Source of the DNA: Odiellus spinosus
Taxonomy: Eukaryota > Arthropoda > Arachnida > Opiliones > Phalangiidae
NCBI GenBank assembly: GCA_963920705.1
Contig: CAWUCO010000283.1
Location: 879,770 to 943,769 of the forward strand
Direction of reading: 5' to 3'
Length of the DNA: 64,000 nt
Within the stretch, counting starts at the first letter, position 1. Every line of letters starts with the position of its first letter. A program made the translations under genes and the position numbers. Positions 10,001-18,304 of this stretch are shown piece by piece. The notes below the pieces were generated by a model, which saw nothing but the letters and a program-made list of their open reading frames with translations, was not told the DNA's origin and searched no databases.

Positions 10001-13000
10001 CCCATAGGAATAGCTAGACCCATGACATTGTAAAAGAGGCTGAAAAGAATTATACTATAGCAGGGGCTTGTTATGCATGCATAAACGCTCTTAGAACAAT
10101 TTGAATGGCGTTTCGAGATTCCTTTAAACACGAAGTTGCGTAAAGTTTTACAAATCATGTTTTTCAAATCATGTTTTTCAAATCATGTAACTTTTCAAAT
10201 CATGTAACTTTTCAAATCATGTAACTTTTCAAATCATGTAACTTTTCAAATCATGTAACTTTTCAAATCATGTAACTTTTCAAATCATGTAACTTTTCAA
10301 ATCATGTTTTTCAAATCATGTTTTTCAAATCATGTTTTTCAAATCATGTTTTTCAAATCATGTTTTTCAAATCATGTTTTTCAAATCTTTATTAATTTAT
10401 CTTGGATACCCGTGTGTACGCGGCTTTATATCTAATCTTAATTTTTCTTTGATACCAGTCTGAACGCGGATTTATATCTAATCTTTTTTAATTTATCTTG
10501 GATACACGTGTGAACGTGGCTTCATATCGAATATTTATTAATTTTTAACTTAGATACCCGTGCGAACAGGCATTTATATATTATCTTTGTCATTTTATCT
10601 TGGGTACTCGTGCGAAATCTATTCTTTATTAAGTCATTTTTATCTTGGAAATGCGTCTTTATATATATTCTTTATTAAGTCATTTTATCTTGGATACCCT
10701 GCGAACACGCCTTTATATCTAATCTTTATTAATTTTTACCTTGGATACCTTGTGAAGGCACCTTTACATCTAATCTTTATCGTCTTTTCTTGGATACCCG
10801 TGAAAACGCACCATAATATCTAAAATTTATTAATTCATTTTATCTTGAACACCCGTGAAAACACGCCTTAATCTAATCAACCTATAAGAAAATATTGAAT
10901 ATCTTCGAAAATATCTTTTATATTAAATTTAAGTTTCAGCAACATTGGTTTTTAGATTAAGTTAAATCATTTAATGTTTTAATTTTAATTTAAATGAATA
11001 TTACGTTTCAATTCAGTAAAAGCTATCACCTCAGAAGGCTAAAATAGACGCGAATCCAAAAGATACTATATAAGGCGCTCGTTTATCATTATAAACTAAC
11101 AAGCGAGTAAAGGTTGCTGCTCTTCAATGAGCGGTGGTGGATGTACGTTTACAGCATGGTAGAAGCTAATAACTGTATATGTGAATTCTATCGGAGGGTC
11201 AAGCTCCGTGGGTGATGACGTCTTCTTCTGACGTCACGTACAGACAGAACCTCTCCGCGAACTAAAAGTTCACTCGGAGAGGTAAGGAGACGAAAGTTTT
11301 TCGATTCGATGACGTATTTCGTCTTCTTGCAAGACGCCGACGCCGCAGTGAATATAGTAGCTAGACCCCACTAGGGTTGGGTCTAGCTAAAAATACATAA
11401 TCTCGGTCGAGATACGGAATTTGAAATTGGCCTCTCTAGCGGTTGAGATTGGAACTAAGTAGGCGGTGATAATATCGCGCCGATTATCAAAAACAACTAT
11501 CCTCTCTTTCTCGCGAAACGAAGGGGGTGTCTCGCCCGGCCGTCCCGATTTCGAGTCTAATTTACTCTAGAAATAATATACTGGGCTTGGCCGCCTTTCT
11601 GTCCAAATTTCGGAATACTTAGGGTGAAATCATGGACTGAGAAAATCGGATTCGCTTCATCGTCATCCGCAGTATGTCGTCTATAAACTTGAAGGATGAT
11701 TTATTTGTGCGCGGAATAATAGCAGGATGCTATATTCAAGTTGACTAGCGAATTGAAACCCTGGTTGCGTAACTTTCTTCTGGGATTAAGTTTAATCTAT
11801 AATATTGACGAAGAAGAATACCTAACACCATCTATATATACGAGTATGTTGGGAATAGCGGCGAATATTGGGCAAGACAAAACAGCCGTGCCAAAACTAT
11901 ACTCTTACATGTTTCAAATTGCCCCAGGCACAAATACCGTCATAACAATGGATCAGGTATACTTACTTTTTTAACTATGATAATTATAATTAAACTAAGA
12001 ACAATTAACATCACGCCGAGAGCGAGTTTTATTGCAAACCGAAAAGAGGACTTATTTCTACGCTCATTAGCGAGCGAGATCAAGAGCAAATTAGGTTTTT
12101 AGCGAGATTCAGAGCATTAATTCTCAGAATGGTCTAATGGAATTCGCTATCAGTTGCTTTAATCGTGGGATGGTGACCCATAGAGGTCGGTGGTTCAGTC
12201 CTCCCTGAGTCAACTGATATTATTTCGCTAATTTTACAAGTTTGAGGGAATATAATCTTTTTGGAAGATATTATTGATTTTGGGAATATCCCAAATTAAC
12301 AACAAGATAGCTTTGCAAGACCGTAAGAGAAGCCACACCCCGAGAACCCATTCTGACGCTAAGAGTTATCACTATTAGACATTAAAGTCACTCGGGCTTC
12401 GTGCAAAAAACTATATGTTTGTCGAACTATATTCTAACTTTATGTTCAACCCAAAGTGTAATCCAGACACTCGCGCAAATAAAATTTTAAGGAATAATAA
12501 ACCCGAGCTTGGCGTCTTCGTTCTTATATCGTAATGTCAATTTATATCGCGGGCTTGTAACTGCCAAAAACCGTTTTATGAGGACATAATTATCTCTAAC
12601 AGACTGGCTATAAGTGATTAAATTTTATATTACATCATAGGTCAATTATCAAAGACTAGGAAGCTCCGTACATAGACAATTGTCGCAAATATGAGCAATA
12701 TTCCTTCAGAATGGTAAGACGTTGCTACTCTTGTAAAAGCAAAAGTATATGGTCAGACCTTCTAAATCTGAATGCTTCTAATTCTGAACACTTTCGTTTA
12801 AAAATGTATAACTTAACTATGGTTGGGTCGATTTAAAGATGGAAGTGCTCATTTTGTAGATTAAGAATGGGGTTATTCGAGGAACGCGACTTCAACACTC
12901 TAGGAAAAGATCCGGAGAAGATACGACCCTAATTAGCCAATCGCGATAATTAGCCTAAATAATTAGACCGTTTTAAAGAGAATGTTTCCGCTTAGAGTCC

Positions 13001-16000
13001 GGGAAATAAGGTTTTACGAGCTTTGGAAAAATCCCAGGCTTACGCGCTCGATTTCTTAGTAAAGTTTAAGTTTCGCGCTACAAAATAAACCCAGAAATTG
13101 GCCACAAACTCTTCGCGAAAATGTAAATTCAAAATATATCTAAAAATTTCTAATTCTTAACAGAGCGCTAAAATATATGAAAAACTTCCAAAATTTGCTA
13201 AAGCAGGGTTGCCACAGTTTTTCGGATTCAAATTCCCTGACTTTCCCAGGTTCTCCCTGACCTTTTCCAAAGATTTTCCCTGACCGTTATAAATACTACG
13301 AAATTTTCAACCTTTTTTTTTATATAATCGCGTTCGCCAAACCTTTAGCACTGACACGGTCAGCTTCAAATCTTTTTTTCAGATAACGATTGTAATTTAC
13401 TGGCTTCTTGAAAGATCTTTAAATTCCCTGACTTTTCCCTGACCTCTTAAAATATCATAAAATTCTCTGACTTTATATAGGTCTAATTTTCGGACTTTTC
13501 TTCAATTTTGATCGAGTGGCGAAACAACTTTTATGAGTGGCGAAACAGTATTTTATGATCTTCAAATAATATACGGAATGTCTACTTTCTAATGGCGCAA
13601 TCGGTTCACGCCTAGGTGGTTGCAAAGAAAAGTTATTTAAACGATAAGGAATCAATAAAAAGTTTGCATTAATGGTTTTTTAAGAGTTGAATGGCTCTAG
13701 TATGAATATATACTTTTGCTAAAAGATCTGCCAATAGTGATCTATGCGTAAATATTGATACGGAATCATTTTAAACAGAAATGCATCGACGATTGTTGGA
13801 ACAGGATAAACGAGATAGCCTGCAATTGCACAGACCCGTTGGTCAACTACCCTGATAATAATAATAATTATTGCAGTCTCTTCGATCCCGTAACGAGTAA
13901 GTTTGTTGTAGGAAGGTGGTGTAATTAATTGAGTAGTATTCTGACATATTCTTCATTAATTATAATAATTATTTATTACTGAATGAAGAGTGTTGCCTAA
14001 ACAGAGTTCGGGAAAACATATTGGAGAAAATGATGAATTGCGACTGTCGCGAACCGTGCGAGTAAATACGCTTATAAATTTATTTTGACAATGAATTCAA
14101 CATTAATTTCAATATTTCGTTTCAGTTCCGTGCATTATAGAATTTCAATATCTTCCGACAAACTAAACGTAAGTTTTACCATGTAGCAAATTTATCGTAT
14201 TCTACCACAAATAACTTAACCCTGCTCGCTTCCTTCGAGCCTCAACCCTACTCGATACTTCCTTCGAGCCTCAACCCTGCTCGATACTAACTTCGAGCCT
14301 CCACCCTGCTCGATACTTCCTTCCAGCCTCCACCGTGCTCGATAATTCCTTCGAGCCTCAACCCTGCTCGATATTTCCTTCGAGCCTCAACCATGCTCGA
14401 TATTTCCTTCAAGCCTCAACCCTACTCGATACTTCCTTCGAGCCTCAACCCTGCTCGATATTTCCTTCGGGCCTCAACCTTGCTCGATATTTCCTTCGAG
14501 CCTCAACCCTGCTCGATACGTCCTTCGAGCCTCAACCCTACTCGATATTTCCTTCGAGCCTCAACCCTGCTCGATACTTCCTTCGAGCCTCAACCCTGCT
14601 CGATATTTCCTTCGAGCCTCAACCCTGCTCGATATTTCCTTTGAGCCTCAACCCTGCTCGATACTTCCTTCGAGCCTCCACCCTGCTCGATATTTCCTTC
14701 GAGCCTTAAGCCTCCTCGATACTTTCTTCGAGCCTCAACCCTGCTCGATACTTCCTTCAAGCCTCAACCCTGCTCGATATTTCCTTCGAGCCTCAACCCT
14801 GCTCGATATTTCCTTCGAGCCTCAACCCTGCTCGATACTTCCTTCGAGCCTCAACCCTGCTCGATACTCCCGAGCCTCAACCCTGCTCGATATTTCCTTC
14901 GAGCCTCAACCCTGCTCGATATTTCCTTCGAGCCTCAACCCTGCTCGATATTTCCTTCGAGCCTTAACGCTGCTCGATATTTCCTTCGAGCCTTAACGCT
15001 GCTCGATATTTCCTTCGAGCCTCAACCCTGTTCGATATTTCCTTCGAGCCTCAACCCTGCTCGATACTTATTTCGAGTCTCAACCCTGCTCGATATTTCC
15101 TTCGAGCCTCAACCCTGCTCGATATTTCCTTCGAGCCTCAACCCTGCTCGATATTTCCTTCGAGCCTTAGCCCTGCTCGATACTTCCTTCGAGCCTCAAC
15201 CCTGCTCGATATTTCCTTCGAGCCTCAACCCTGCTCGATACTTCCGAGCCTCAACCCTACTCGATACTTCCTTCGAGCCTCAACCCTGCTCGATACTAAC
15301 TTCGAGCCTCCACCCTGCTCGATACTTCCTTCCAGCCTCCACCGTGCTCGATAATTCCTTCGAGCCTCAACCCTGCTCGATATTTCCTTCGAGCCTCAAC
15401 CATGCTCGATATTTCCTTCAAGCCTCAACCCTACTCGATACTTCCTTCGAGCCTCAACCCTGCTCGATATTTCCTTCGAGCCTCAACCTTGCTCGATATT
15501 TGCTTCGAGCCTCAACCCTGCTTGATATTTCCTTCGAGCCTCAACCCTGCTCGATACGTCCTTCGAGCCTCAACCCTACTCGATATTTCCTTCGAGCCTC
15601 AACCCTGCTCGATACTTCCTTCGAGCCTCAACCCTGCTCGATATTTCCTTCGAGCCTCAACCCTGCTCGATATTTCCTTTGAGCCTCAACCCTGCTCGAT
15701 ACTTCCTTCGAGCCTCCACCCTGCTCGATATTTCCTTCGAGCCTTAAGCCTCCTCGATACTTTCTTCGAGCCTCAACCCTGCTCGATACTTCCTTCAAGC
15801 CTCAACCCTGCTCGATATTTCCTTCGAGCCTCAACCCTGCTCGATATTTCCTTCGAGCCTCAACCCTGCTCGATATTTCCTTCGAGCCTCAACCCTGCTC
15901 GATATTTCCTTCGAGCCTTAACGCTGCTCGATATTTCCTTCGAGCCTTAACGCTGCTCGATATTTCCTTCGAGCCTCAACCCTGTTCGATATTTCCTTCG

Positions 16001-18304
16001 AGCCTCAACCCTGCTCGATACTTATTTCGAGTCTCAACCCTGCTCGATATTTCCTTCGAGCCTCAACCCTGCTCGATATTTCCTTCGAGCCTCAACCCTG
16101 CTCGATATTTCCTTCGAGCCTTAGCCCTGCTCGATACTTCCTTCGAGCCTCAACCCTGCTCGATATTTCCTTCGAGCCTCAACCCTGCTCGATACTTCCG
16201 AGCCTCAACCCTGCTCGATACTTCCTTCGAGCCTCAACCCTTCTCGATACTTCCTTTGAGCCTCAACCCTGCTCGATACTTCCTTCAAGCCCCAACCCTG
16301 CTCTGTACTTCCTTCGAGCCTCAAATAAACATGATTTTTGCCCTGGAACCGATTGTGGTTGGTTAAAGGCCCATTCAGAATATAGGATTTTTGCTGAAAA
16401 CCCTCGTCCAACTTTTCCTGTACAATTTTAGTTGTACAACTTCGCTTTCACACAGGGACGCAAAAATTGCACAGCTCCTAATGCAATTTCCCCGACTTCA
16501 CGCCATCTATGACGTCATAATTCGATTTCTAGTTATAAATATTCAGACTAGAAGGCGCAATTTCTGAAAAAAAAAGAACCAAGAGGTGGTAAAAAAGTCT
16601 GAACTGAACTTAACTTTACATTTGGCTAATTTTTCCTGTATGCTATAAAAATCATGAACTTGCGGCGAGGCTTAATAGTTGGCTGAAATTAAGTTATTAA
16701 ACTTTAGTATTTAAAATGGAAGTAAACATTCAAAATAAAAAAAGCCTTGGCTACAAAAAAATATGTTGAACAGTAAAAATTGGAGTATTTGCGTGAAGTG
16801 TTAAGCCTAGGCTAGTGAAAATGCCGCTAACAATTTATCCGCTATAAATATGTCGCTTTCCTATTGGACACTTTGAACGTAGACAAAAATAATACAGCAG
16901 AAATCGGTCCATGGTGCGATAAAAATCGCGATGTTCAATCAGCAAAAGTTGTACAGCTTTGGCTTTCACATTTCGCGATTAGTTGTACAACAAAAGTTGT
17001 AACCCAAGTTTTTCAGCAAAAATCCTAGTCTGAATGGGCCTTTATTTGGGTGCCCCAAAACTTATAATCCCATAAAATATTCGTGGTAGAATGTGATAAA
17101 CAAATATTGACGTTGTATGTTAACGGGAATGAAATTATTTCGCAGACCAGAGTAATAAACGACACAGGAATTGGAGTGTAAGATTTGGATTTTTTCCTTA
17201 CCGTTTTAGCTAATACAACCAAATTTTTAACCTTTTATTCTTTATATAATCGCGTTCGCCAAACCTTTTGCACAGGAGCCCCGCCACGGATTTTTCAAGA
17301 GTAGGCACAGCCAGATTTAGAGGCCCCTTCCCATTTCTTACTACACTAATCACGTGATAAATAGTTTACTTCTTAGACTAATCCTTCGAGCCCTGCCGCG
17401 CGCGGGAAAGAGGGGGAGGGGGAAATAAGTTAAATTTTTTGTTTATTTTCAATCCGATTTGAACCGGTTTATGTCAGCTCCATGCCTACTCTATATCGTC
17501 TGGCAGCCATAATAAATTTAATTTCGAGGCAACCCCAAAATAGGCCCTAAATTTTCAACGTAGGCACGTGCCTACTTGTGCCTACTGCTGGCGGGGCTAC
17601 TGTTTTGCACTGACACGGTCAGCTTCAAATCTTTTCCGCAGATAATGATTGTAATTTCCTGGCTTCTTGAAAGATCTTTATATTCCCTGACTTTTTTTGG
17701 TTCACTTTTAAATTCCACGACTTTTCCATGTTTTCCCTGACATGTTGCAACACTGTCTTGGATTAAACCAACAATGCCATAAACATGAGCTTTTAATTAC
17801 AGTGTACGATTTTACCTTCGAAATTCTGACGTTCTAAAATACGAATCTAATCCCAAATTCAGGGTGGGTAACTTTTTATTTAAAATTGAAACTGACTAAA
17901 AAACCCTACACTAGTGAAAAATGTTTTTCATGATTTAGTTGACCTAATATTTCACGTCGACGCGAAACACTAACTATTAAAAAATAGCTTTGTTTCCTCG
18001 TTAGTGAAGGAATTTTTTGTGTTTTTTTTCAGACCACCGATTTCTTTTCAAATCTGGTTCGTAGCCAAACTTTTCTGTATTAAAATTTAACTAATTTAAA
18101 TTTAAATATATCGTTATCAAGGGAGGACAGTTTGGTCTTTGGTTAGGATTATCACTCTTGGACATATTAGGCGGATCTTACACCCAAATAATTAAGAAGC
18201 TGTTTCATAAAGGATTTAAAAGAAGACAAATCAATAAAATCAAGATTGGTATTCCTCAATTAAGATCAAATTCAACATTCAACTCCAGAAATCAATTCGT
18301 TTAA
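6780..18304 (+). CDS. DEG/ENaC (degenerin/amiloride-sensitive) channel gene, 12 exons traced, possibly inactivated
   Basis: Spliced gene assembled from exons 6780-7040, 7978-8084, 8765-9020, 9092-9182, 11726-11956, 12641-12713, 13991-14061, 14126-14168, 17146-17177, 17803-17863, 18033-18056 and 18122-18304. Every traced junction keeps phase apart from the lesions noted in exons 3 and 6. The product has the family plan: cytoplasmic N-terminus, TM1, FPTIVLCN after TM1, CLFNGQAC, GNNCF, the GLSLIYNI and IAPGTNT strands, APYIDNC, YSFRM followed by C, the NCDCREPC cysteine motif, Y-x3-S strands, then TM2 with GGQFGLWLGLSLL. Such channels are trimeric, Na+-selective plasma-membrane channels gated by ligands or mechanical force in neurons or epithelia. 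No start codon is visible, so at least one 5' exon is missing (gap or upstream). An in-frame TGA in exon 3 and an extra base in exon 6 would abolish the product unless they are assembly errors or are bypassed. Family assignment is firm; orthology and activity are not. Confidence 0.85.
7041..7075. repeat. (TA)n microsatellite starting at the splice donor
   Basis: GTAAATATATAT continues into a TA run that begins within a few bases of the exon 1 donor. Confidence 0.9.
7790..7915. repeat. Dispersed repeat R2, copy 1
   Basis: GTTGTTTACTTTTATGGAAT followed by AAAGTTATAGACTTTTGAT matches 20135-20190 (GTTGTTTACTTTCAAGGAAT and AAAGTGATAGACTTTTGAT). Short, non-coding. Confidence 0.5.
7978..8084 (+). 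CDS. DEG/ENaC exon 2, early extracellular domain
   Basis: The acceptor TATTATCAG ends at 7977; the first base completes the split Trp codon of exon 1, so the phase fits exactly. It encodes VQKSYFCKRAIEEDD and AVKWKLLEGSSDQTRKLCN, extracellular sequence of the poorly conserved finger/palm region. The 3' boundary is uncertain: a donor GTAACT at 8085 gives the phase needed by exon 3; a GT at 8102 leaves the frame open further but in the wrong phase. Confidence 0.6.
8252..8768. mobile_element. MITE family M1, copy 2 (complete)
   Basis: Begins TAGAGCTCGGAATCGG and ends ACGAATTCTGAGCTCTA, giving terminal inverted repeats of about 11-13 bp (GAGCTCRGAAT) bounded by TA at both sides, as in Tc1/mariner-type MITEs. 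About 517 bp, no ORF. It lies in the intron before exon 3, and the AG at 8763-8764 inside its last bases may serve as that exon's acceptor. A short matching end (TAGAGCTCAGAGTTCGTAC) also occurs near 44715. Confidence 0.75.
8765..9020 (+). CDS. DEG/ENaC exon 3 with in-frame TGA
   Basis: The frame reads FRVNMELYIMMEDSTKK, then QFWNNNLTELYCDDNQSK, SIYDFYMLLTEEEK, a TGA at 8950-8952, and continues NASQEISKFISSCLFNGQAC to the donor GTAACA at 9021. SCLFNGQAC is the conserved cysteine motif of the extracellular domain. The reading after the stop is plainly family-like, so the TGA interrupts a real exon. The 5' boundary is uncertain; the nearest AG (8763-8764) lies at the end of the adjacent MITE and has a poor pyrimidine tract. 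The exon ends with two bases of a split Lys codon. Confidence 0.7.
9092..9182 (+). CDS. DEG/ENaC exon 4 with GNNCF
   Basis: A strong acceptor (a run of T ending TTTAG at 9091), an exon of 91 nt, then donor GTAATC at 9183. The first base completes the Lys codon of exon 3. It encodes NFTRVKTAIFGNNCFRTTSV and VLTDSLA. GNNCF corresponds to the GxCYTFN region of the family, slightly divergent. It ends in phase 0. Confidence 0.75.
9235..9425. repeat. Short inverted/direct repeats of CCAACCTTGAAA
   Basis: CCAACCTTGAAA occurs at about 9287 and 9392 and its reverse complement TTTCAAGGTTGG at about 9351, with ACGGGT-type blocks between. Non-coding, intronic. Confidence 0.5.
9528..9870. mobile_element. 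Foldback element FB2, about 343 bp
   Basis: The two halves are near-perfect reverse complements: TACAATGGGTTCTATGGGTC at 9528 matches the inverse near 9870, and CATGTACGGATGACCCCTTA in the left arm matches TAAGGGGTCATCCGTACATG in the right. Arms of about 145-155 bp surround a loop of about 50 bp. Just upstream, 9493 reads TACAGGGTGTTTCGAAA, a sequence often seen at DNA-transposon ends, so the element may extend further left. Confidence 0.8.
10145..10390. repeat. 14/17-bp tandem array of element A
   Basis: Unit TTTTTCAAATCATG (14 bp), interrupted by a block of 17-bp units with an added TAAC. It is the reverse complement of the 14-mer in the array at 62985-64000, and has the same orientation relative to the parent element. 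Confidence 0.95.
10390..10870. repeat. 50-bp degenerate tandem array of element A
   Basis: Repeats of ATCTTGGATACCCGTG, GAACGCGGCTTTATATC and TAATCTTTATTAAT with a period near 50 bp. The same unit, inverted, builds the array at 21435-22265, and a decayed version lies at 40500-40640. Confidence 0.85.
11726..11956 (+). CDS. DEG/ENaC exon 5, palm strands
   Basis: Acceptor ATAGCAG ends at 11725 (an alternative CAAG at 11740 is in the same phase) and donor GTATAC starts at 11957. 77 codons in phase 0: DAIFKLTSELKPW, then LLGLSLIYNIDEEEYL, LGIAANIGQDKTAVP and FQIAPGTNTVITMDQ. GLxLxxxIxxxEY followed by an APGTxTxI strand is a strong family signature. Confidence 0.85.
12120..12240 (+). other. tRNA-like Pol III promoter sequence, SINE relic or chance
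   Basis: ATGGTCTAATGG resembles an A box and GGTTCAGTCC a B box; TATCAGTTG and CAACTGATA could pair as a stem, and TGGG/CCCA encloses a 7-nt loop with GGT. There is no room for a D arm and five extra bases follow the T arm, so it is not a functional tRNA. It lies in the exon 5-6 intron. Confidence 0.3.
12641..12713 (+). CDS. DEG/ENaC exon 6, apparent +1 frameshift
   Basis: Acceptor CATCATAG ends at 12640 and donor GTAAGA starts at 12714. The 73 nt read VNYQRL in phase with exon 5, then, after one extra base near 12659-12660, EAPYIDNCRKYEQYSFRM. Together these match the family pattern RLxxPYxxC...YS. Without the extra base the exon would be exactly 24 codons and in phase with exon 7. Alternatively, using the AG at 12658-12659 as acceptor keeps the frame but drops six residues. 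Either a real lesion, an assembly error or a shifted splice site. Confidence 0.75.
12885..12965. repeat. Dispersed repeat R3, copy 1
   Basis: ACACTCTAGGAAAAGATCC and GGAGAAGATACGACCCTAAT match 39070-39122 (ACACTCTAGGAAAGTATCC, GGAGAAGATACGACGATAAT). Non-coding. Confidence 0.6.
13203..13455. repeat. Dispersed repeat R4, copy 1 (uninterrupted)
   Basis: Starts GGGTTGCCACAGTTTTTCGG and carries repeated AATTCCCTGACTTT pieces, ATAATCGCGTTCGCCAAACC and TGACACGGTCAGCTTCAAAT. The same blocks appear at 17225-17760, where a MITE interrupts them. Non-coding. Confidence 0.8.
13991..14061 (+). CDS. DEG/ENaC exon 7, cysteine-rich NCDCREPC
   Basis: Starts after AAGAG at 13990 in phase 0 and ends at donor GTAAAT (14062). 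It encodes CCLNRVRENILEKMMN followed by CDCREPC. Joined to exon 6 it gives YS-x3-C, the spacing seen in DEG/ENaC proteins, and the CxCxxPC motif that precedes the last extracellular strands. The acceptor is weak; an in-frame alternative TAG at about 13935 would add AT-rich residues. Confidence 0.72.
14126..14168 (+). CDS. DEG/ENaC exon 8 (43 nt)
   Basis: Canonical acceptor TTTCGTTTCAG and donor GTAAGTTTT. Its first base completes the codon after CDCREPC; it then encodes SVHYRISISSDKLN, matching the family's CxxxxYxxxxS strand. Ends in phase 0. Confidence 0.85.
14217..16325. repeat. Intronic satellite, 29-bp unit, about 70 copies
   Basis: Unit CTCGATATTTCCTTCGAGCC plus TCAACCCTG (29 bp). A higher-order duplication exists: GATACTAACTTCGAGCCTCC occurs at about 14283 and again 1009 bases later, with the same sequence of variant units following. 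Open frames of 80-180 codons inside are by-products of the repeat. Confidence 0.97.
16364..17044. mobile_element. MITE M2, about 680 bp, long imperfect TIRs
   Basis: TAAAGGCCCATTCAGAATAT and AGGATTTTTGCTGAAAA at the left are mirrored at 16990-17044 (TTTTCAGCAAAAATCCTAGT, CTGAATGGGCCTTTA). Homology of the ends extends about 70 bp, including GTACAACTTTTGTTGTACAA-like blocks. No ORF of note. It lies in the intron upstream of exon 9. Confidence 0.8.
17146..17177 (+). CDS. DEG/ENaC exon 9 (32-nt micro-exon)
   Basis: Acceptor TTATTTCGCAG ends at 17145 and donor GTAAGA starts at 17178. It encodes TRVINDTGIG plus two bases of the next codon. Phase 0 at the start matches exon 8; the two trailing bases are completed by exon 10. 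The protein content alone would not identify it, but phase and splice sites fit on both sides. Confidence 0.65.
17225..17760. repeat. Dispersed repeat R4, copy 2, split by a MITE
   Basis: Collinear with 13203-13455 (ATAATCGCGTTCGCCAAACC, TGACACGGTCAGCTTCAAAT, GGCTTCTTGAAAGATCTTTA) but interrupted at 17274-17602. It ends ATGTTGCAACACTGTC, the likely inverse of the GGTTGCCACAG start. Confidence 0.8.
17274..17602. mobile_element. hAT-type MITE M3 with 8-bp target duplication
   Basis: Flanked on both sides by TTTTGCAC (17266-17273 and 17603-17610). Ends AGGAGCCCCGCCA and, inverted, CAGTAGCCCCGCCA are terminal inverted repeats, with nearby GAGTAGGCAC / GTGCCTAC. About 329 bp, no ORF. The paralogous repeat at 13203-13455 shows the unoccupied site. 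Eight-base duplications and CAGNG-like ends are hAT traits; the superfamily is inference. Confidence 0.8.
17803..17863 (+). CDS. DEG/ENaC exon 10, last extracellular strands
   Basis: Acceptor CTTTTAATTACAG ends at 17802, donor GTGGGT starts at 17864; 61 nt. The first base completes a Val codon from exon 9, then VRFYLRNSDVLKYESNPKFR, which fits the family's VxVYF...Y strand before TM2. Ends in phase 0. Confidence 0.8.
18033..18056 (+). CDS. DEG/ENaC exon 11 (24-nt micro-exon)
   Basis: A very strong acceptor (TGTTTTTTTTCAG) followed by eight codons, TTDFFSNL, then GTTCGT as donor. Joined to exon 12 it reads FFSNLGGQFGLWLG, matching the usual LLSxIGGxxGLWLG entry into TM2, which fixes both boundaries although the donor is not canonical beyond GT. 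Confidence 0.75.
18122..18304 (+). CDS. DEG/ENaC exon 12 (last): TM2 and C-terminus
   Basis: Begins after CAAG at 18121 in phase 0. It encodes GGQFGLWLGLSLLDILGGSY, the pore-lining second membrane segment with its GxSxL selectivity-filter region (here GLSLL), then a basic cytoplasmic tail of about 40 residues (IIKKLFHKGFKRRQINK...) and TAA at 18302-18304. The usual acidic residue after the filter (LLSxxE) is replaced by D in LLDIL. Confidence 0.88.
   Translation, partial: GGQFGLWLGLSLLDILGGSYTQIIKKLFHKGFKRRQINKIKIGIPQLRSNSTFNSRNQFV

Larger units (their letters stand above)
9986..11394 (+). mobile_element. Satellite-bearing element, copy A (Helentron/INE-like)
   Basis: Left motif AACAAGATGGTCAAGCCCAT continues to TAGCTAGACCC (10011-10021). 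Next come a 14/17-bp array (10145-10390), a 50-bp array (10390-10870), then a block with TTCGATTCGATGACGTATTT and a terminal stem-loop (TAGCTAGACCCC / GGGTCTAGCTA, 11358-11394). Copies B (37813), C (62505) and D (21332) share the ends. No protein is encoded. Subterminal short repeats, an internal tandem array and a terminal hairpin are known from Helentron-associated INEs; membership is inference. Confidence 0.65.

Noticed and set aside
12128-12226. A tRNA-Thr gene
   Set aside because: A- and B-box-like sequences and a 7-nt loop with GGT exist, but there is no D arm and extra bases lie between T arm and acceptor stem.
14335-15950. ORFs of 80-180 codons in the 29-bp satellite
   Set aside because: Repeat-derived, several frames open at once, located in an intron of the channel gene.
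14217-16325. Possible CRISPR-like repeat array
   Set aside because: Units are head-to-tail without unique spacers, in an animal genome; plain satellite.
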